From the NCBI GenBank assembly GCA_002419585.1, contig DIGJ01000007.1:1-51747 (forward strand): a stretch of DNA of 51,747 nucleotides, written 5' to 3'. A program made the translations under genes and the position numbers. Under the pieces are notes generated by a model. That model saw only the letters and a program-made list of their open reading frames with translations. It had not been told where the DNA came from and did no database searches. Source of the DNA: Lachnoclostridium sp. UBA5725 (GTDB taxonomy: Bacteria > Bacillota > Clostridia > Lachnospirales > Lachnospiraceae). Below are positions 42,385 to 50,789 of this stretch, in pieces. Positions within the stretch are counted from its first letter, which is position 1; each line of letters starts with the position of its first letter.

Positions 42385-43860
42385 TTAAGCCTTTACAACC
42401 ACATTTTGGAATACACGTTCAAAGCACAACAATGCATCATCAATCATCTCTTCTGTATATGCCGCGCTCGTATAAAGTCGGCTGCCTGCAAGCGTAACGA
42501 TTCCCTCTGCCATAAAAGCAGCTCCCATATGCTCCATTTCTTTTTTTCGCACCGAAGTTTCTTTTAGTACGTTTGGAATCGTCCATGGTTTTGACCAGTT
42601 CAGGGAAAAATGTACTGTTCCAACGGTTTCAAGGTGACAGATTGAACCTTGATTAAATACAACAAACGGTAATTTATATTTTAGTATTAATTCCTCAAGA
42701 CCTTTTGTCAGGCGGTCTCCCATTTTGCCTGCTACTTGTGCTGCATTGGTATTTTCAATTTCACTAAGTGCATAGTATCCTGCAACACAGCTAATTGGAG
42801 TTGCTGCCATGGTACCTCCAATTAATGCCTTTTTATGTTTATCACCTGTCTGGATTCCCGCTGCCAGATACTTCATATATTCTTTTTTTCCACCAAGGCC
42901 GCCAGCTCCTGGATAGCCACCAGCCACAACTTTTCCAAATACCGTAAGGTCTGGCGAAACGCCAAAATACCCCTGCGCTCCCGCCATTCCAACACGAAAT
43001 GCGGTAACAACCTCATCAAATATCAGCAGTGCCCCGTATTTTCTACACAACGCTTCCACACCTTTATTGAAGTCTTTATCGACCGGTCTTGTTCCACTTT
43101 CCGGTCCCAAAGGCTCTATCATAACGGCGGCCGTGCCTCCACGGAGGCTATTCTTTTTCAATTTGCGTTCTAAATCGTTCAAATCGTTCGGGAAGAATTC
43201 CTGAATCCCTTTAAAGCAAAAATGAGGCACCCCATGGGCCTGCGTCCATTTTGATCCTGGAATACGGATTCCATAAGCTAATTGATCGCTCCAGCCATGA
43301 TAAGCTCCACCCATTTTTATGATATGCTTTTTGCCAGTCGCTAATCTTGCCACTCGAATCGCTGCCATACAGCCTTCCGTTCCAGAACCAAGCATACGAA
43401 ACATCTCAACGGAATCAAAATTATCAATTATTTTTTTTGCCAGTTTATACTCATATTCATGGAACAATCCAGTAGAAGGACCACAGTCATTTAATAATTC
43501 GATTACCTTTTCACGCACCGATATTGGATTGCTGCCTAAAACAGTCGGACCACCTGCCTGTAAAAAATCATAATAGCGGTTACCATCGATATCATATAGG
43601 TATGGTCCATCGGCTTTATTAAAAACAAGAGGGAAGGGATAATTGAATGCAAGATTATGCTGTACCCCGCCTGGTATACACTCCTTTGCTTCTTGAATCA
43701 TATCTTTTGATTTCGCGCATTTCTTATCAAAATATTCGTTTTCGTAAGCGGTTAATTTTTCCTTACTAATGCTGGAAACCGGCTTTGCAATGAGTTCATC
43801 CAGTTGACTGATGACTTTTGCAGCATCTGGGTATTTCGAAATAGCATATCTTGTATCCAT
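42385..43860 (-). CDS. Class III PLP-dependent aminotransferase (GSAM-like)
   Basis: Pyridoxal phosphate enzyme of 491 residues resembling glutamate-1-semialdehyde 2,1-aminomutase and related transaminases. Motifs include the substrate region ECIPGGVQHNLAF, GSGTEGCMAAIRVARLATG, GAYHGWSDQL, the cofactor Asp in LLIFDEVVTAFRV and the Lys loop FGKVVAGGYPGAGGLGG. It is longer than true HemL (about 430) and no heme genes are nearby, so a catabolic amino- or keto-sugar substrate is more likely. ATG 43860 follows AGGAGG at seven bases. First gene of the minus arm of the TetR-controlled cluster. Confidence 0.87.
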   Translation of the reverse strand: MDTRYAISKYPDAAKVISQLDELIAKPVSSISKEKLTAYENEYFDKKCAKSKDMIQEAKECIPGGVQHNLAFNYPFPLVFNKADGPYLYDIDGNRYYDFLQAGGPTVLGSNPISVREKVIELLNDCGPSTGLFHEYEYKLAKKIIDNFDSVEMFRMLGSGTEGCMAAIRVARLATGKKHIIKMGGAYHGWSDQLAYGIRIPGSKWTQAHGVPHFCFKGIQEFFPNDLNDLERKLKKNSLRGGTAAVMIEPLGPESGTRPVDKDFNKGVEALCRKYGALLIFDEVVTAFRVGMAGAQGYFGVSPDLTVFGKVVAGGYPGAGGLGGKKEYMKYLAAGIQTGDKHKKALIGGTMAATPISCVAGYYALSEIENTNAAQVAGKMGDRLTKGLEELILKYKLPFVVFNQGSICHLETVGTVHFSLNWSKPWTIPNVLKETSVRKKEMEHMGAAFMAEGIVTLAGSRLYTSAAYTEEMIDDALLCFERVFQNVVVKA

Positions 43861-44041
43861 CAAACATCCTCCTATTATCCATCCAATTATAAAAATGAGC
43901 AGCCACTCACTATATTCTATTATCAGATATTCCTATAATATGTCTTTTTTCATGGGATTTGTGTTATTTTTAGTTTTCTCACAACATATCTTTAACTAAC
44001 CTGAGCAGCCACTCACATAAATTACATTTGGAGGATTCATT
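43861..44041. promoter_or_regulatory. Divergent control region with twin TetR-operator-like repeats
   Basis: Two identical 15-base direct repeats, TGAGCAGCCACTCAC, at 43896-43910 and 44002-44016 (106 bases apart). Each contains a TGAG-N6-CTCA dyad. One lies close to each gene start, flanking the promoters of both arms. They are strong candidates for binding by the TetR protein encoded next door. Confidence 0.65.
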
Positions 44042-44683
44042 TTGACCGAATTATTTAACCGAATTCCGGAACAAAAAAGAAATCGTATCTTGCAGGCAGG
44101 AATTCATGAATTTGCAACCCATGGATATGATAATGCAAATACAAATCATATTGCAAAGCAGGCAAATATAAGCGTTGGCAGCTTATTTCAATATTTTGAA
44201 AATAAGGAAGACTTATTCCTTACGACCGTAACATCAGGAGCCGGTGCTATAAAGTGTGCACTGGAAGACATTATGACAGGTGACGAAGATATTCTCATCA
44301 AGGTAGAAAAGATATTGCGTCTGATTCAAAAACACTCACGAGATCACATTAATATGATCCGCCTATACAATGAAATGTCAACGCAGAGCAATTCAAGGAT
44401 TATGCTACAGACCGTGGAAAGTCTTGAATCCATTAGCGCCGTTTTGTATTCTTCTTTGATTGAAAACGCACAAAAAAAAGGAGAGGTACGACCAGATTGT
44501 GATCCTAAGATGTTTGCCTTTTTATTAGACAATCTGTTTATGATGTTACAATTTTCTTATTCCTGTGATTATTACAGGGAACGATTCAAGATTTACGTGG
44601 ATGAGGATATTTTTGAAATGGATGACTTTGTGGTGGAACAAGTTTTAGCTTTTATCAAGGCTGCATTATCAAACACAGACTAG
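44042..44683 (+). CDS. TetR-family transcription regulator
   Basis: Repressor-type protein of 213 residues. The N-terminal helix-turn-helix covers residues 8-55 (HIAKQANISVGSLFQYFENK is the recognition region). The rest is an all-helical ligand domain of unknown specificity. The start is TTG at 44042, seven bases after GGAGG; there is no in-frame ATG nearby. It is divergent from the aminotransferase operon and cotranscribed with the FGGY kinase 36 bases downstream. The twin repeats in the shared upstream region suggest it controls both arms in response to the cluster's substrate. Confidence 0.9.
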   Translation: MTELFNRIPEQKRNRILQAGIHEFATHGYDNANTNHIAKQANISVGSLFQYFENKEDLFLTTVTSGAGAIKCALEDIMTGDEDILIKVEKILRLIQKHSRDHINMIRLYNEMSTQSNSRIMLQTVESLESISAVLYSSLIENAQKKGEVRPDCDPKMFAFLLDNLFMMLQFSYSCDYYRERFKIYVDEDIFEMDDFVVEQVLAFIKAALSNTD

Positions 44684-44685
44684 CT

Positions 44686-44710
44686 ATGCGCAAAGAACAG
44701 CGCAGAAATG
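44686..44710 (+). repeat. 25-nt repeat at gene junction, copy 1
   Basis: The 25 bases here match 50756-50780 at 23 positions (shared core CAGCGCAGAAATG). Both copies end immediately before the ribosome binding site of the following gene: here GGGG for the FGGY kinase, there GAGG for an ABC permease. Confidence 0.7.
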
Positions 44711-44719
44711 GGGTAAACT

Positions 44720-46333
44720 ATGCAAAATAACTCTTATATTATTACCTATGATGTGGGAACTACTGCGATTAAAACCTGTCTTTTTCAAGTAGACGATAAA
44801 ATCAGACTCCTTGGACACGCTGGTATGACATACCCTTTGCATTTATTAGAAAACGGAGGTGCTGAACAAGACCCTGCTGATTGGTGGAATGCGATGTGTA
44901 TTACCACAAAACAGTTACTTGGAAAATCATCCCTCTTACCCGCTCAAATATCTGGCATCTCTTTTTGTTCTCAAATGCAAGGAGTCGTATTGACGGATCA
45001 AAACGGGGAACCTCTCCGTCCAGCAATGATTTATATGGATCAAAGGGCTAGGGAACAACTTCATGAAGGACTGGAGCATGGTTTAAAAATTTCAGGCTGT
45101 AACCTTTTTAAATTGCTCCAATCTCTATACATAACAAAAGCAGTTGCTTCTAGCATAAAAGACCCTGTGTGGAAATATAAGTGGGTCGAAAAAAATGAGC
45201 CTGATTGCTTTGGGCGAATTTATAAATGGCTGGATGTAAAGGATTTTCTGATTCAAAAATGTACTGGAGAGTTCATTTGCACTACGGATTCTGCATTTGC
45301 TACACTTCTCTATGACATCAGAAAAGGGCATGAAGGTTTCAGTAAACGTATGTGCCATATGCTTGGTGTAAATTATGCCCATCTTCCCCGTATTATTCGT
45401 TCTACGGATAAAGCCGGTGTGCTAACAAAAAAAGCTGCAGAAGAATTGGGTTTACAGCAGGGAATCTCTGTTTTTGGTGGCGGAGGAGATGCTTCCCTCA
45501 TTGGCATCGGTGCCGGTGCTGTAAAAGAAGGGAGCACACATATTTATTGTGGAACCTCTGGATGGGTTTCAACTGTTGTCAGTAAGCCTATGGTTGATCT
45601 GAATGCTAAGATTGCAGCTGTGGTGGGTGCAAGTGAAGGGCGTTATCATTATTTTGCGGAACTAGAAACTGCTGGGAAATGCCTTGAATGGGTAAAAGAT
45701 CATCTAGCACTGGACGAAATTGATATTTACCTAGAAAAGAAAAATGTGACGCAGTCGCATGAATCCATCCATACAAGCCTTTATGACTATATGATGGAGG
45801 TAATAAAAAAAATTCCTACTGGTAGCAATGGCGTTATTTTTACCCCTTGGTTACATGGCAACCGCTGTCCATTTGAAGACGCAAACGTAAGGGGTATGTT
45901 TTTTAATATCGGTTTGGAAACAGGGAAAACGGAGTTGATACGTTCCGTACTAGAAGGTGTTTGTTATCACTTGCGCTGGATGCTTGAGGCTGAAGAAGAT
46001 AAGCTAGTCACCTCAAAAACGATACGTTTTGTCGGAGGTGGCGCACTTTCTTCTATAACATGTCAGATACTTGCAGATATATTAGGACGAAACATCGAGA
46101 CCGTTGATAATCCTCAAAATGCTGGTGCTGTGGGAGCCGCTTTAGCAGCTGCCGTTGGTATCGGTGTGATAAAAAGCCTTGATCAATCGGATCAGTTAAT
46201 TTCCGTTTCCAAGACTTATTATCCAAATGCATTAAATAAAGATGTTTACAACACAGGATTTGAGGTTTTTAAAAAACTTTATACTCGAAATAAGAAGAAT
46301 TTCTATAAACTGAATCATAACGATTCGTGTTGA
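44720..46333 (+). CDS. FGGY-family carbohydrate kinase
   Basis: ATP-dependent sugar kinase of 537 residues with the two actin-like domains. The N-terminal phosphate loop is YDVGTTAIKT (residues 10-19). The substrate region includes QMQGVVLTDQNGEP and YMDQRA. The second ATP-binding loop is IYCGTSGWVS and the C-terminal adenosine motif is RFVGGGALS followed by NAGAVGAALAA. It is nearest xylulokinase by eye, but it lies outside any known pentose operon and next to aldolase and aminotransferase genes, so a ketose or amino-polyol substrate is likely. ATG 44720 is preceded by GGGG within a short repeat-derived leader. The gene overlaps the convergent gene at 46315 by 19 bases. Confidence 0.88.
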   Translation: MQNNSYIITYDVGTTAIKTCLFQVDDKIRLLGHAGMTYPLHLLENGGAEQDPADWWNAMCITTKQLLGKSSLLPAQISGISFCSQMQGVVLTDQNGEPLRPAMIYMDQRAREQLHEGLEHGLKISGCNLFKLLQSLYITKAVASSIKDPVWKYKWVEKNEPDCFGRIYKWLDVKDFLIQKCTGEFICTTDSAFATLLYDIRKGHEGFSKRMCHMLGVNYAHLPRIIRSTDKAGVLTKKAAEELGLQQGISVFGGGGDASLIGIGAGAVKEGSTHIYCGTSGWVSTVVSKPMVDLNAKIAAVVGASEGRYHYFAELETAGKCLEWVKDHLALDEIDIYLEKKNVTQSHESIHTSLYDYMMEVIKKIPTGSNGVIFTPWLHGNRCPFEDANVRGMFFNIGLETGKTELIRSVLEGVCYHLRWMLEAEEDKLVTSKTIRFVGGGALSSITCQILADILGRNIETVDNPQNAGAVGAALAAAVGIGVIKSLDQSDQLISVSKTYYPNALNKDVYNTGFEVFKKLYTRNKKNFYKLNHNDSC

Positions 46334-46713
46334 ATTTCAAACTTTTTGCTTTCTAATATGCATTTTACGCCACCTAAAACAATTATAGTTAACACAGATT
46401 TTTGAATATAATCGTACCTTTTCCATAAGAGTTCCATATTTGTCTGATCAACACTTATCGTATGCAAAATACAAAATATGATAATTGCTACTATTTGCAA
46501 TATATCTATTATTATAATAAAGATAGCAGTAGAATACTTTCTTTGCTTTATATCAATAACCAAATCGACTACATAATAAACTACAATTAATGCACCCGCA
46601 ATATATTCAAAAAGTGGATTATCCTTTTTAAAAATAAAATCAGGCAAGAAAAGTAGTATCAAAGCTATTACAGCTATAACTAAAGATAAATTGCTTATTA
46701 TTTTTTGTTTCAT
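46315..46713 (-). CDS. Small four-helix membrane protein of unknown function
   Basis: Hypothetical protein of 132 residues, not recognised. Four hydrophobic helices are visible at about 9-27, 36-54, 64-86 and 105-118, with short basic loops (DIKQRKYS), so the protein spans the membrane with both ends probably inside. GTGAGGG precedes ATG 46713. Its 3' end overlaps that of the convergent FGGY kinase gene by 19 bases, with no terminator between them. It follows the histidine kinase gene by 42 bases and may be on the same transcript. Confidence 0.65.
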   Translation of the reverse strand: MKQKIISNLSLVIAVIALILLFLPDFIFKKDNPLFEYIAGALIVVYYVVDLVIDIKQRKYSTAIFIIIIDILQIVAIIIFCILHTISVDQTNMELLWKRYDYIQKSVLTIIVLGGVKCILESKKFEIQHESL

Positions 46714-46755
46714 TTTTTACCCTCACTTTATTATACTCACTCCTAATGATACTCT

Positions 46756-47955
46756 TTACCTCGCCCTCAAAAATCTTAATTCAGCTACGGCACCGCCTTT
46801 GTTATAAAGCTTTAGTGTGCCATGATGTGCTTTCATAATTCTGTTTACAATGATTAAACCAAGTCCGTGCGCGTTTAGTTTTTTGCTAGTAACCCGTCTA
46901 TGTTTACGTATTTCCTTTTCATAGCCACATCCATCATCCTGTACTCGAATAAGTGACCCAAATCGAATCTTTTGACAAGATACCGTGATATGGCACCCCA
47001 AAGGATTGTGATTGATGCTGTTACGTACCAGATTTGTTACTGCGCGATATAGGAGCTTTTCATCTACTTTCGCAATGCAATCTTCCGATAGTTCTAAGGA
47101 AATCTCATAACAGTCATTCATACCCGCATTCATGATATCTGCTACGACTTGTCTTAATACTGCAGAAAGCTTTACTTTTTTCTTATCAATGGTGAGCATC
47201 CCATAGGTAAGCTTGTTTGCCATGTTGAAATCTTCGACTAAAACCTTTATCCTTTGTGATTGGCGTAGAATAATTTGCGCCTGTTCTTTTTGCTCATTTG
47301 TAATCGTCTGGGGTTCGCTTAATTCTTTTGCATATCCTAGTATCATGGTCAATGGGGTGCGTATATCATGTGAAACACCTGCAATCCATTCCGTTCGCTC
47401 CTTGTCTTGGTTATGTAACACTTTTTTATTCCAAATTGCCCCCACTGTAAAGATACAGCTCATAATAAAAAGCATCATAGGAATCATCCACTTGATCAAA
47501 AGTTCAATTTGCGAATTTGGCATTTCAACAGTGTACTTCCATAGTGTATTTTTGGGATAACCCAACACAAATATTCCAGATTCATATTTCCAATTTAGTA
47601 CGGGATAGTCTTTTAGATACCATCTGGAAAAAGAGGCTACTTCTTGCAGGGAAAATTCATCCGGTACATCCTTTGGTTTTGCGTACTCCCAAATCACGTT
47701 GCCATCTTCATTCATTAAGAAAGCAAAACAATGATTCTGTTTCAAGGTATCCATCGCTTCATTCGATAATGAATACCCATCTTGCGTATTTTTTAGTTCT
47801 TTTACAATGTTACTGACACTTAATATCCTTTGACCTTTCATGCCAACCATAGCAATAAAGATATAGATAACTATGGTAATAATCGCCGATAAAACAACGG
47901 TCAGTACCATAAATAAAATGAAATGCAGTTTATTTAAAATTGTTCCCTTTTCCAT
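46756..47955 (-). CDS. Sensor histidine kinase
   Basis: Membrane histidine kinase of 399 residues. TM1 is at about 12-38, an extracellular sensor of about 115 residues follows, and TM2 is at about 153-175. The phosphoacceptor is His196 in AGVSHDIRTPLTM. The N box (TNLVRNSINHNP) is at about 307-318, and the ATP lid includes QDDGCGYEKEIRK and AHGLGLIIVNRIM. Its overall form is like kinases linked to peptide-antibiotic resistance exporters. GGAGAATATCG precedes the ATG, overlapping the end of the response regulator gene region. The divergent ABC exporter is the probable target operon. Confidence 0.92.
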   Translation of the reverse strand: MEKGTILNKLHFILFMVLTVVLSAIITIVIYIFIAMVGMKGQRILSVSNIVKELKNTQDGYSLSNEAMDTLKQNHCFAFLMNEDGNVIWEYAKPKDVPDEFSLQEVASFSRWYLKDYPVLNWKYESGIFVLGYPKNTLWKYTVEMPNSQIELLIKWMIPMMLFIMSCIFTVGAIWNKKVLHNQDKERTEWIAGVSHDIRTPLTMILGYAKELSEPQTITNEQKEQAQIILRQSQRIKVLVEDFNMANKLTYGMLTIDKKKVKLSAVLRQVVADIMNAGMNDCYEISLELSEDCIAKVDEKLLYRAVTNLVRNSINHNPLGCHITVSCQKIRFGSLIRVQDDGCGYEKEIRKHRRVTSKKLNAHGLGLIIVNRIMKAHHGTLKLYNKGGAVAELRFLRAR

Positions 47956-47965
47956 CGATATTCTC

Positions 47966-48664
47966 CTATTTTACCAGCTTATAGCCTAATCCGCGTACGG
48001 TAAGCAGCCACTTTGGATTGGAAGGATCCTTTTCTAACTTTTCTCGAAGTCTTCGGATATGCACCATCAGTGTATTTTCATATCCAAAATTCTCACCCTG
48101 CCAAAGAGTATCACATAAACAGTCTATCGTAACGATATTTCCTCTGTTTTCAGCTAGTTTTTGAAGAATTTGATATTCTTTTGCGGTCAACATGACATCT
48201 TTTCCATTCCGACAAACCATTCCGCCACCCCAATCCACCATGGTATCAGAAAGCCAGAGTACATCTTGGGAAGCTTCGTTATCTTCTCGGTACGCGCGAA
48301 TCAAGACATTGCGAATACGAAGGAGGAGTTCCTCTGGTAAAAATGGTTTCGTAATATAATCATCTGCACCAAGACCCAGACCTGCAATACGGTCCGCATC
48401 CTCATCCCTGGCAGATAAAAATAAAATAGGAGCATCTGTTATTTTTCTTATACTTTGATACAGTTCGAACCCATTGCCATCTGGGAGCATAATGTCGAGT
48501 ACAATTAAGTGTGGTTGTATATCCGCTACCTTTTTCATCGCCTGTCCGCAGTCTGACGCCGTAAATATTGATTCATATCCTTCTTTTATAAGCAATTTTC
48601 GTTCCATAAGAAGGATGTCTGTTTCATCCTCCACTAACAGTATTTTTCGAGCTGTATAGTTCAT
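47966..48664 (-). CDS. OmpR/PhoB-family response regulator
   Basis: Two-domain regulator of 232 residues. The receiver domain has acidic pocket ED at 12-13 and phosphoacceptor Asp57 (VLDIML), with a Lys in ITKPFLPEELLLR. The C-terminal winged helix spans about 135-232 (LTAKEYQILQKLAENRG and MVHIRRLREKLEKDPSNPKW). ATG 48664 is chosen because GAGGGG lies about seven bases upstream; in-frame ATGs at 48670 and 48679 lack that. It pairs with the kinase 10 bases downstream and is divergent from the ABC exporter. The direct repeats at 48910-48937 may be its binding site. Confidence 0.94.
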   Translation of the reverse strand: MNYTARKILLVEDETDILLMERKLLIKEGYESIFTASDCGQAMKKVADIQPHLIVLDIMLPDGNGFELYQSIRKITDAPILFLSARDEDADRIAGLGLGADDYITKPFLPEELLLRIRNVLIRAYREDNEASQDVLWLSDTMVDWGGGMVCRNGKDVMLTAKEYQILQKLAENRGNIVTIDCLCDTLWQGENFGYENTLMVHIRRLREKLEKDPSNPKWLLTVRGLGYKLVK

Positions 48665-48994
48665 AATCATGCCCCTCATTTTTTCTTTCTCTTATAATCA
48701 TTTGCTGTATGATCTGTTTCTTTCATGATTTATTTCTTTTTTGATTTATTCCTTTTATAATTCATTCCTTCTATGATTTATTTCTATTTATTTCTTCTAT
48801 CATCTATTTCTTTTAATCTATTTTTTTAATCTTATTCTTTTAATCTATTTCTTTATTTTACCGATACTTTTCTTTTTCGTAAATGCTTCTCTCCCAAACT
48901 TAATGTAAACGTAAGATTGCTTTCATTTGTGCGTAAGGTCACTGGTCTAATCTGATTCTATCAAATCAAACAGAACCAGGAGGCTTCATACAAT
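48665..48994. other. Divergent region with pyrimidine-rich tandem repeat array
   Basis: A 330-base gap. From about 48700 to 48855 the minus strand is a degenerate tandem array of roughly nine 14-17-base purine-rich units with consensus RAAGRAATARATYATA, lying in the 5' leader of the response regulator gene. Direct repeats CGTAAG at 48910-48915 and 48932-48937, 22 bases apart, lie upstream of the ABC exporter genes and could bind the OmpR-type regulator. I see no consensus promoter on either strand here. Confidence 0.6.
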
Positions 48995-49924
48995 ATGAAT
49001 GCAATGATAAAAAATCCCATTATAACAACAGAAAGTCTATGTAAGAAATACGGAAATCTTCTTCGAGTCGACCACGTTGACCTTAGCGTACCTCAAAATG
49101 CCATATATGGATTCCTAGGCCCAAATGGTGCCGGAAAGAGTACAACACTCAAAATGATCCTTGGCTTAGCAGCACCCACACGAGGCTGCGTCACGATCTT
49201 CGGCAAACAGTCCACCGATAAAAACCGATTGGAATTGTTGAAAAATATTGGCTCCCTGATCGAATCACCTAGTTATTATGGGCATTTATCTGGTTTCGAT
49301 AATCTTCGTATTGCTGCTATACTAAAAGGAGTCGATGAAAAACAGATTTTAGAACTGTTATCCATTGTCCGACTGACTTCCCAAAAGGATAAAAAAGTCA
49401 ATCACTATTCCCTCGGAATGAAGCAGCGATTAGGACTTGCAACTGCATTACTTGGTTATCCAAAATTGCTGATTTTGGATGAGCCAACCAATGGACTAGA
49501 TCCTGCCGGAATACAAGAAATGCGTGAACTCATTGTATCGCTACCAAAGACTTTTGACATGACCGTATTGGTATCCAGTCATCTTTTAAGTGAGATTGAC
49601 CAAATGGCAGATTATGTGGGAATCATCAATCAAGGAAAGCTGATTTTTGAGGACTCCTTGGAGAATCTTCATCAAAAAAGTCATGGGAATATTGCATTTC
49701 GGACAGATAGCGAGAATAAAACGATCCAAATACTTAACGAAAAACAAATTTCCTTTCAACGAAAAAATGAATACTTCCTTCTTCCACCATTGACAGATGA
49801 TACGATTGGAAAGCTTTCACACTCTATGTTTGAACAAGATATCATGATCTACCGAATTGAAAACCGAGAACAAAGCCTGGAAGATATCTTCCTGTCACTT
49901 ACCGGAAAGGAGCAGAGTTTATGA
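48995..49924 (+). CDS. Peptide-antibiotic-type ABC exporter ATPase (LanF/BcrA)
   Basis: ATPase of 309 residues in the bacitracin/lantibiotic-immunity exporter family. P-loop GPNGAGKST is at 42-50, the signature YSLGMKQRLGLATAL near 137-151 and Walker B LLILDEPTNGLDP directly after. The C-terminal 90 residues are the accessory domain normal for this group. GGAGG lies eleven bases before the ATG, a slightly long spacing. It overlaps the first permease gene by four bases (ATGA). With the two permeases it forms a LanFEG-like trio, divergent from a two-component system, a common layout for sensing and removing membrane-active peptides. No biosynthetic gene is present, so a resistance role is likely. 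Confidence 0.9.
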   Translation: MNAMIKNPIITTESLCKKYGNLLRVDHVDLSVPQNAIYGFLGPNGAGKSTTLKMILGLAAPTRGCVTIFGKQSTDKNRLELLKNIGSLIESPSYYGHLSGFDNLRIAAILKGVDEKQILELLSIVRLTSQKDKKVNHYSLGMKQRLGLATALLGYPKLLILDEPTNGLDPAGIQEMRELIVSLPKTFDMTVLVSSHLLSEIDQMADYVGIINQGKLIFEDSLENLHQKSHGNIAFRTDSENKTIQILNEKQISFQRKNEYFLLPPLTDDTIGKLSHSMFEQDIMIYRIENREQSLEDIFLSLTGKEQSL

Positions 49925-50679
49925 AACCATTTAAACTGGAACTTGCAAAAAACAGGATTTCTATACTTATGCTGCTAACCTTCTTTTTTTTGGCAATTAA
50001 TTTTGTCTGGTGTTCCTTTGGGCTTCGCACTGCAAGTGATGCACAGAGGCAGTGGGGATGGATGATGTTACTTTATGAAATGCCAATCCTAAATGCGATT
50101 TTAGCTCCTAGCTTTGTGGCAGTCCTTGCAAGCCGGATTGCTGACGTAGAGCACAAAGGGGAAACCTTGAAACTTTTATATACGCTACAATCTAGAAGTT
50201 CTTTGTATCATGCCAAACTGGCCTTAGGCGTAATCTTTTGCCTCTTATTATGTATTGGGCAGGCACTGGTCGTTGTCTTGACCGGAAAGGTGTTTCATTT
50301 TGAACATGCTGCTCCACTTGATAAAATTGCACTTTATTTCTTTTTTAGTTTGTTGGTAACCTTTGCTTCTTATATCCTGCAGCTTAATTTGTCCTTGTTT
50401 ATCCGGAATCAAATGGTCTCTCTTTCCATCGGGATAATAGGCTCCTTTTGCGGATTGTTTCTAATGTTTCTCAATCAGTACCCAGTTCTTCAACATGCTG
50501 TACTGTGGACAAATTACGTTACTTTGACCTTGTCCCTGATCAGCGAATATGACGCCAAAACAAGGTACATATCGTACACTTGGTGCAATGTGAATCCATG
50601 GGGCCTTCTATCGGTTGCCATCTGGATGGTTGTACTTTATTTAATTGGCCGGCGCCTTTCCATTACGAATGAAGTGTGA
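49921..50679 (+). CDS. ABC exporter permease (LanE-like)
   Basis: Membrane protein of 252 residues with six hydrophobic segments. The short cytoplasmic N-terminus MKPFKLELAKNR is typical of LanE/LanG and BcrB-like permeases (ABC2_membrane_4 group). GGAAAGGAGCAG precedes the ATG, which overlaps the ATPase stop. The sequence DVEHKGETLKLLYTLQSRSS in the first large loop is the family's coupling segment. It probably pairs with the second permease at 50790-51515. Confidence 0.85.
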   Translation: MKPFKLELAKNRISILMLLTFFFLAINFVWCSFGLRTASDAQRQWGWMMLLYEMPILNAILAPSFVAVLASRIADVEHKGETLKLLYTLQSRSSLYHAKLALGVIFCLLLCIGQALVVVLTGKVFHFEHAAPLDKIALYFFFSLLVTFASYILQLNLSLFIRNQMVSLSIGIIGSFCGLFLMFLNQYPVLQHAVLWTNYVTLTLSLISEYDAKTRYISYTWCNVNPWGLLSVAIWMVVLYLIGRRLSITNEV

Positions 50680-50720
50680 AAGAAAATCTTTTTACAAAGT
50701 GAAGAAAATCATATACTCAG

Positions 50721-50780
50721 CAAGTTTGTGTCTGCGCTGCGCACACAAACTTGATATGCACAAAGAGCAGCGCAGAAATG
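50721..50780 (+). repeat. Intercistronic hairpin plus 25-nt repeat, copy 2
   Basis: Perfect 11-bp stem CAAGTTTGTGT/ACACAAACTTG (50721-50731 with 50743-50753) with loop CTGCGCTGCGC. The 25-nt repeat follows at 50756-50780. Nine loop bases, CTGCGCTGC at 50732-50740, are exactly complementary to GCAGCGCAG at 50767-50775 inside the repeat, so an alternative fold near the ribosome binding site of the next gene is possible. Confidence 0.65.
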
Positions 50781-50789
50781 AGGAAAAAT

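Noticed and set aside
42385..43860. hemL, heme-pathway glutamate-1-semialdehyde aminomutase
   Set aside because: The protein is about 60 residues longer than HemL and no tetrapyrrole genes are nearby, so a catabolic transaminase is more likely.
44720..46333. xylB, xylulokinase
   Set aside because: Motifs are general to FGGY kinases. No xylose isomerase or pentose transporter is adjacent, and the cluster context points elsewhere.
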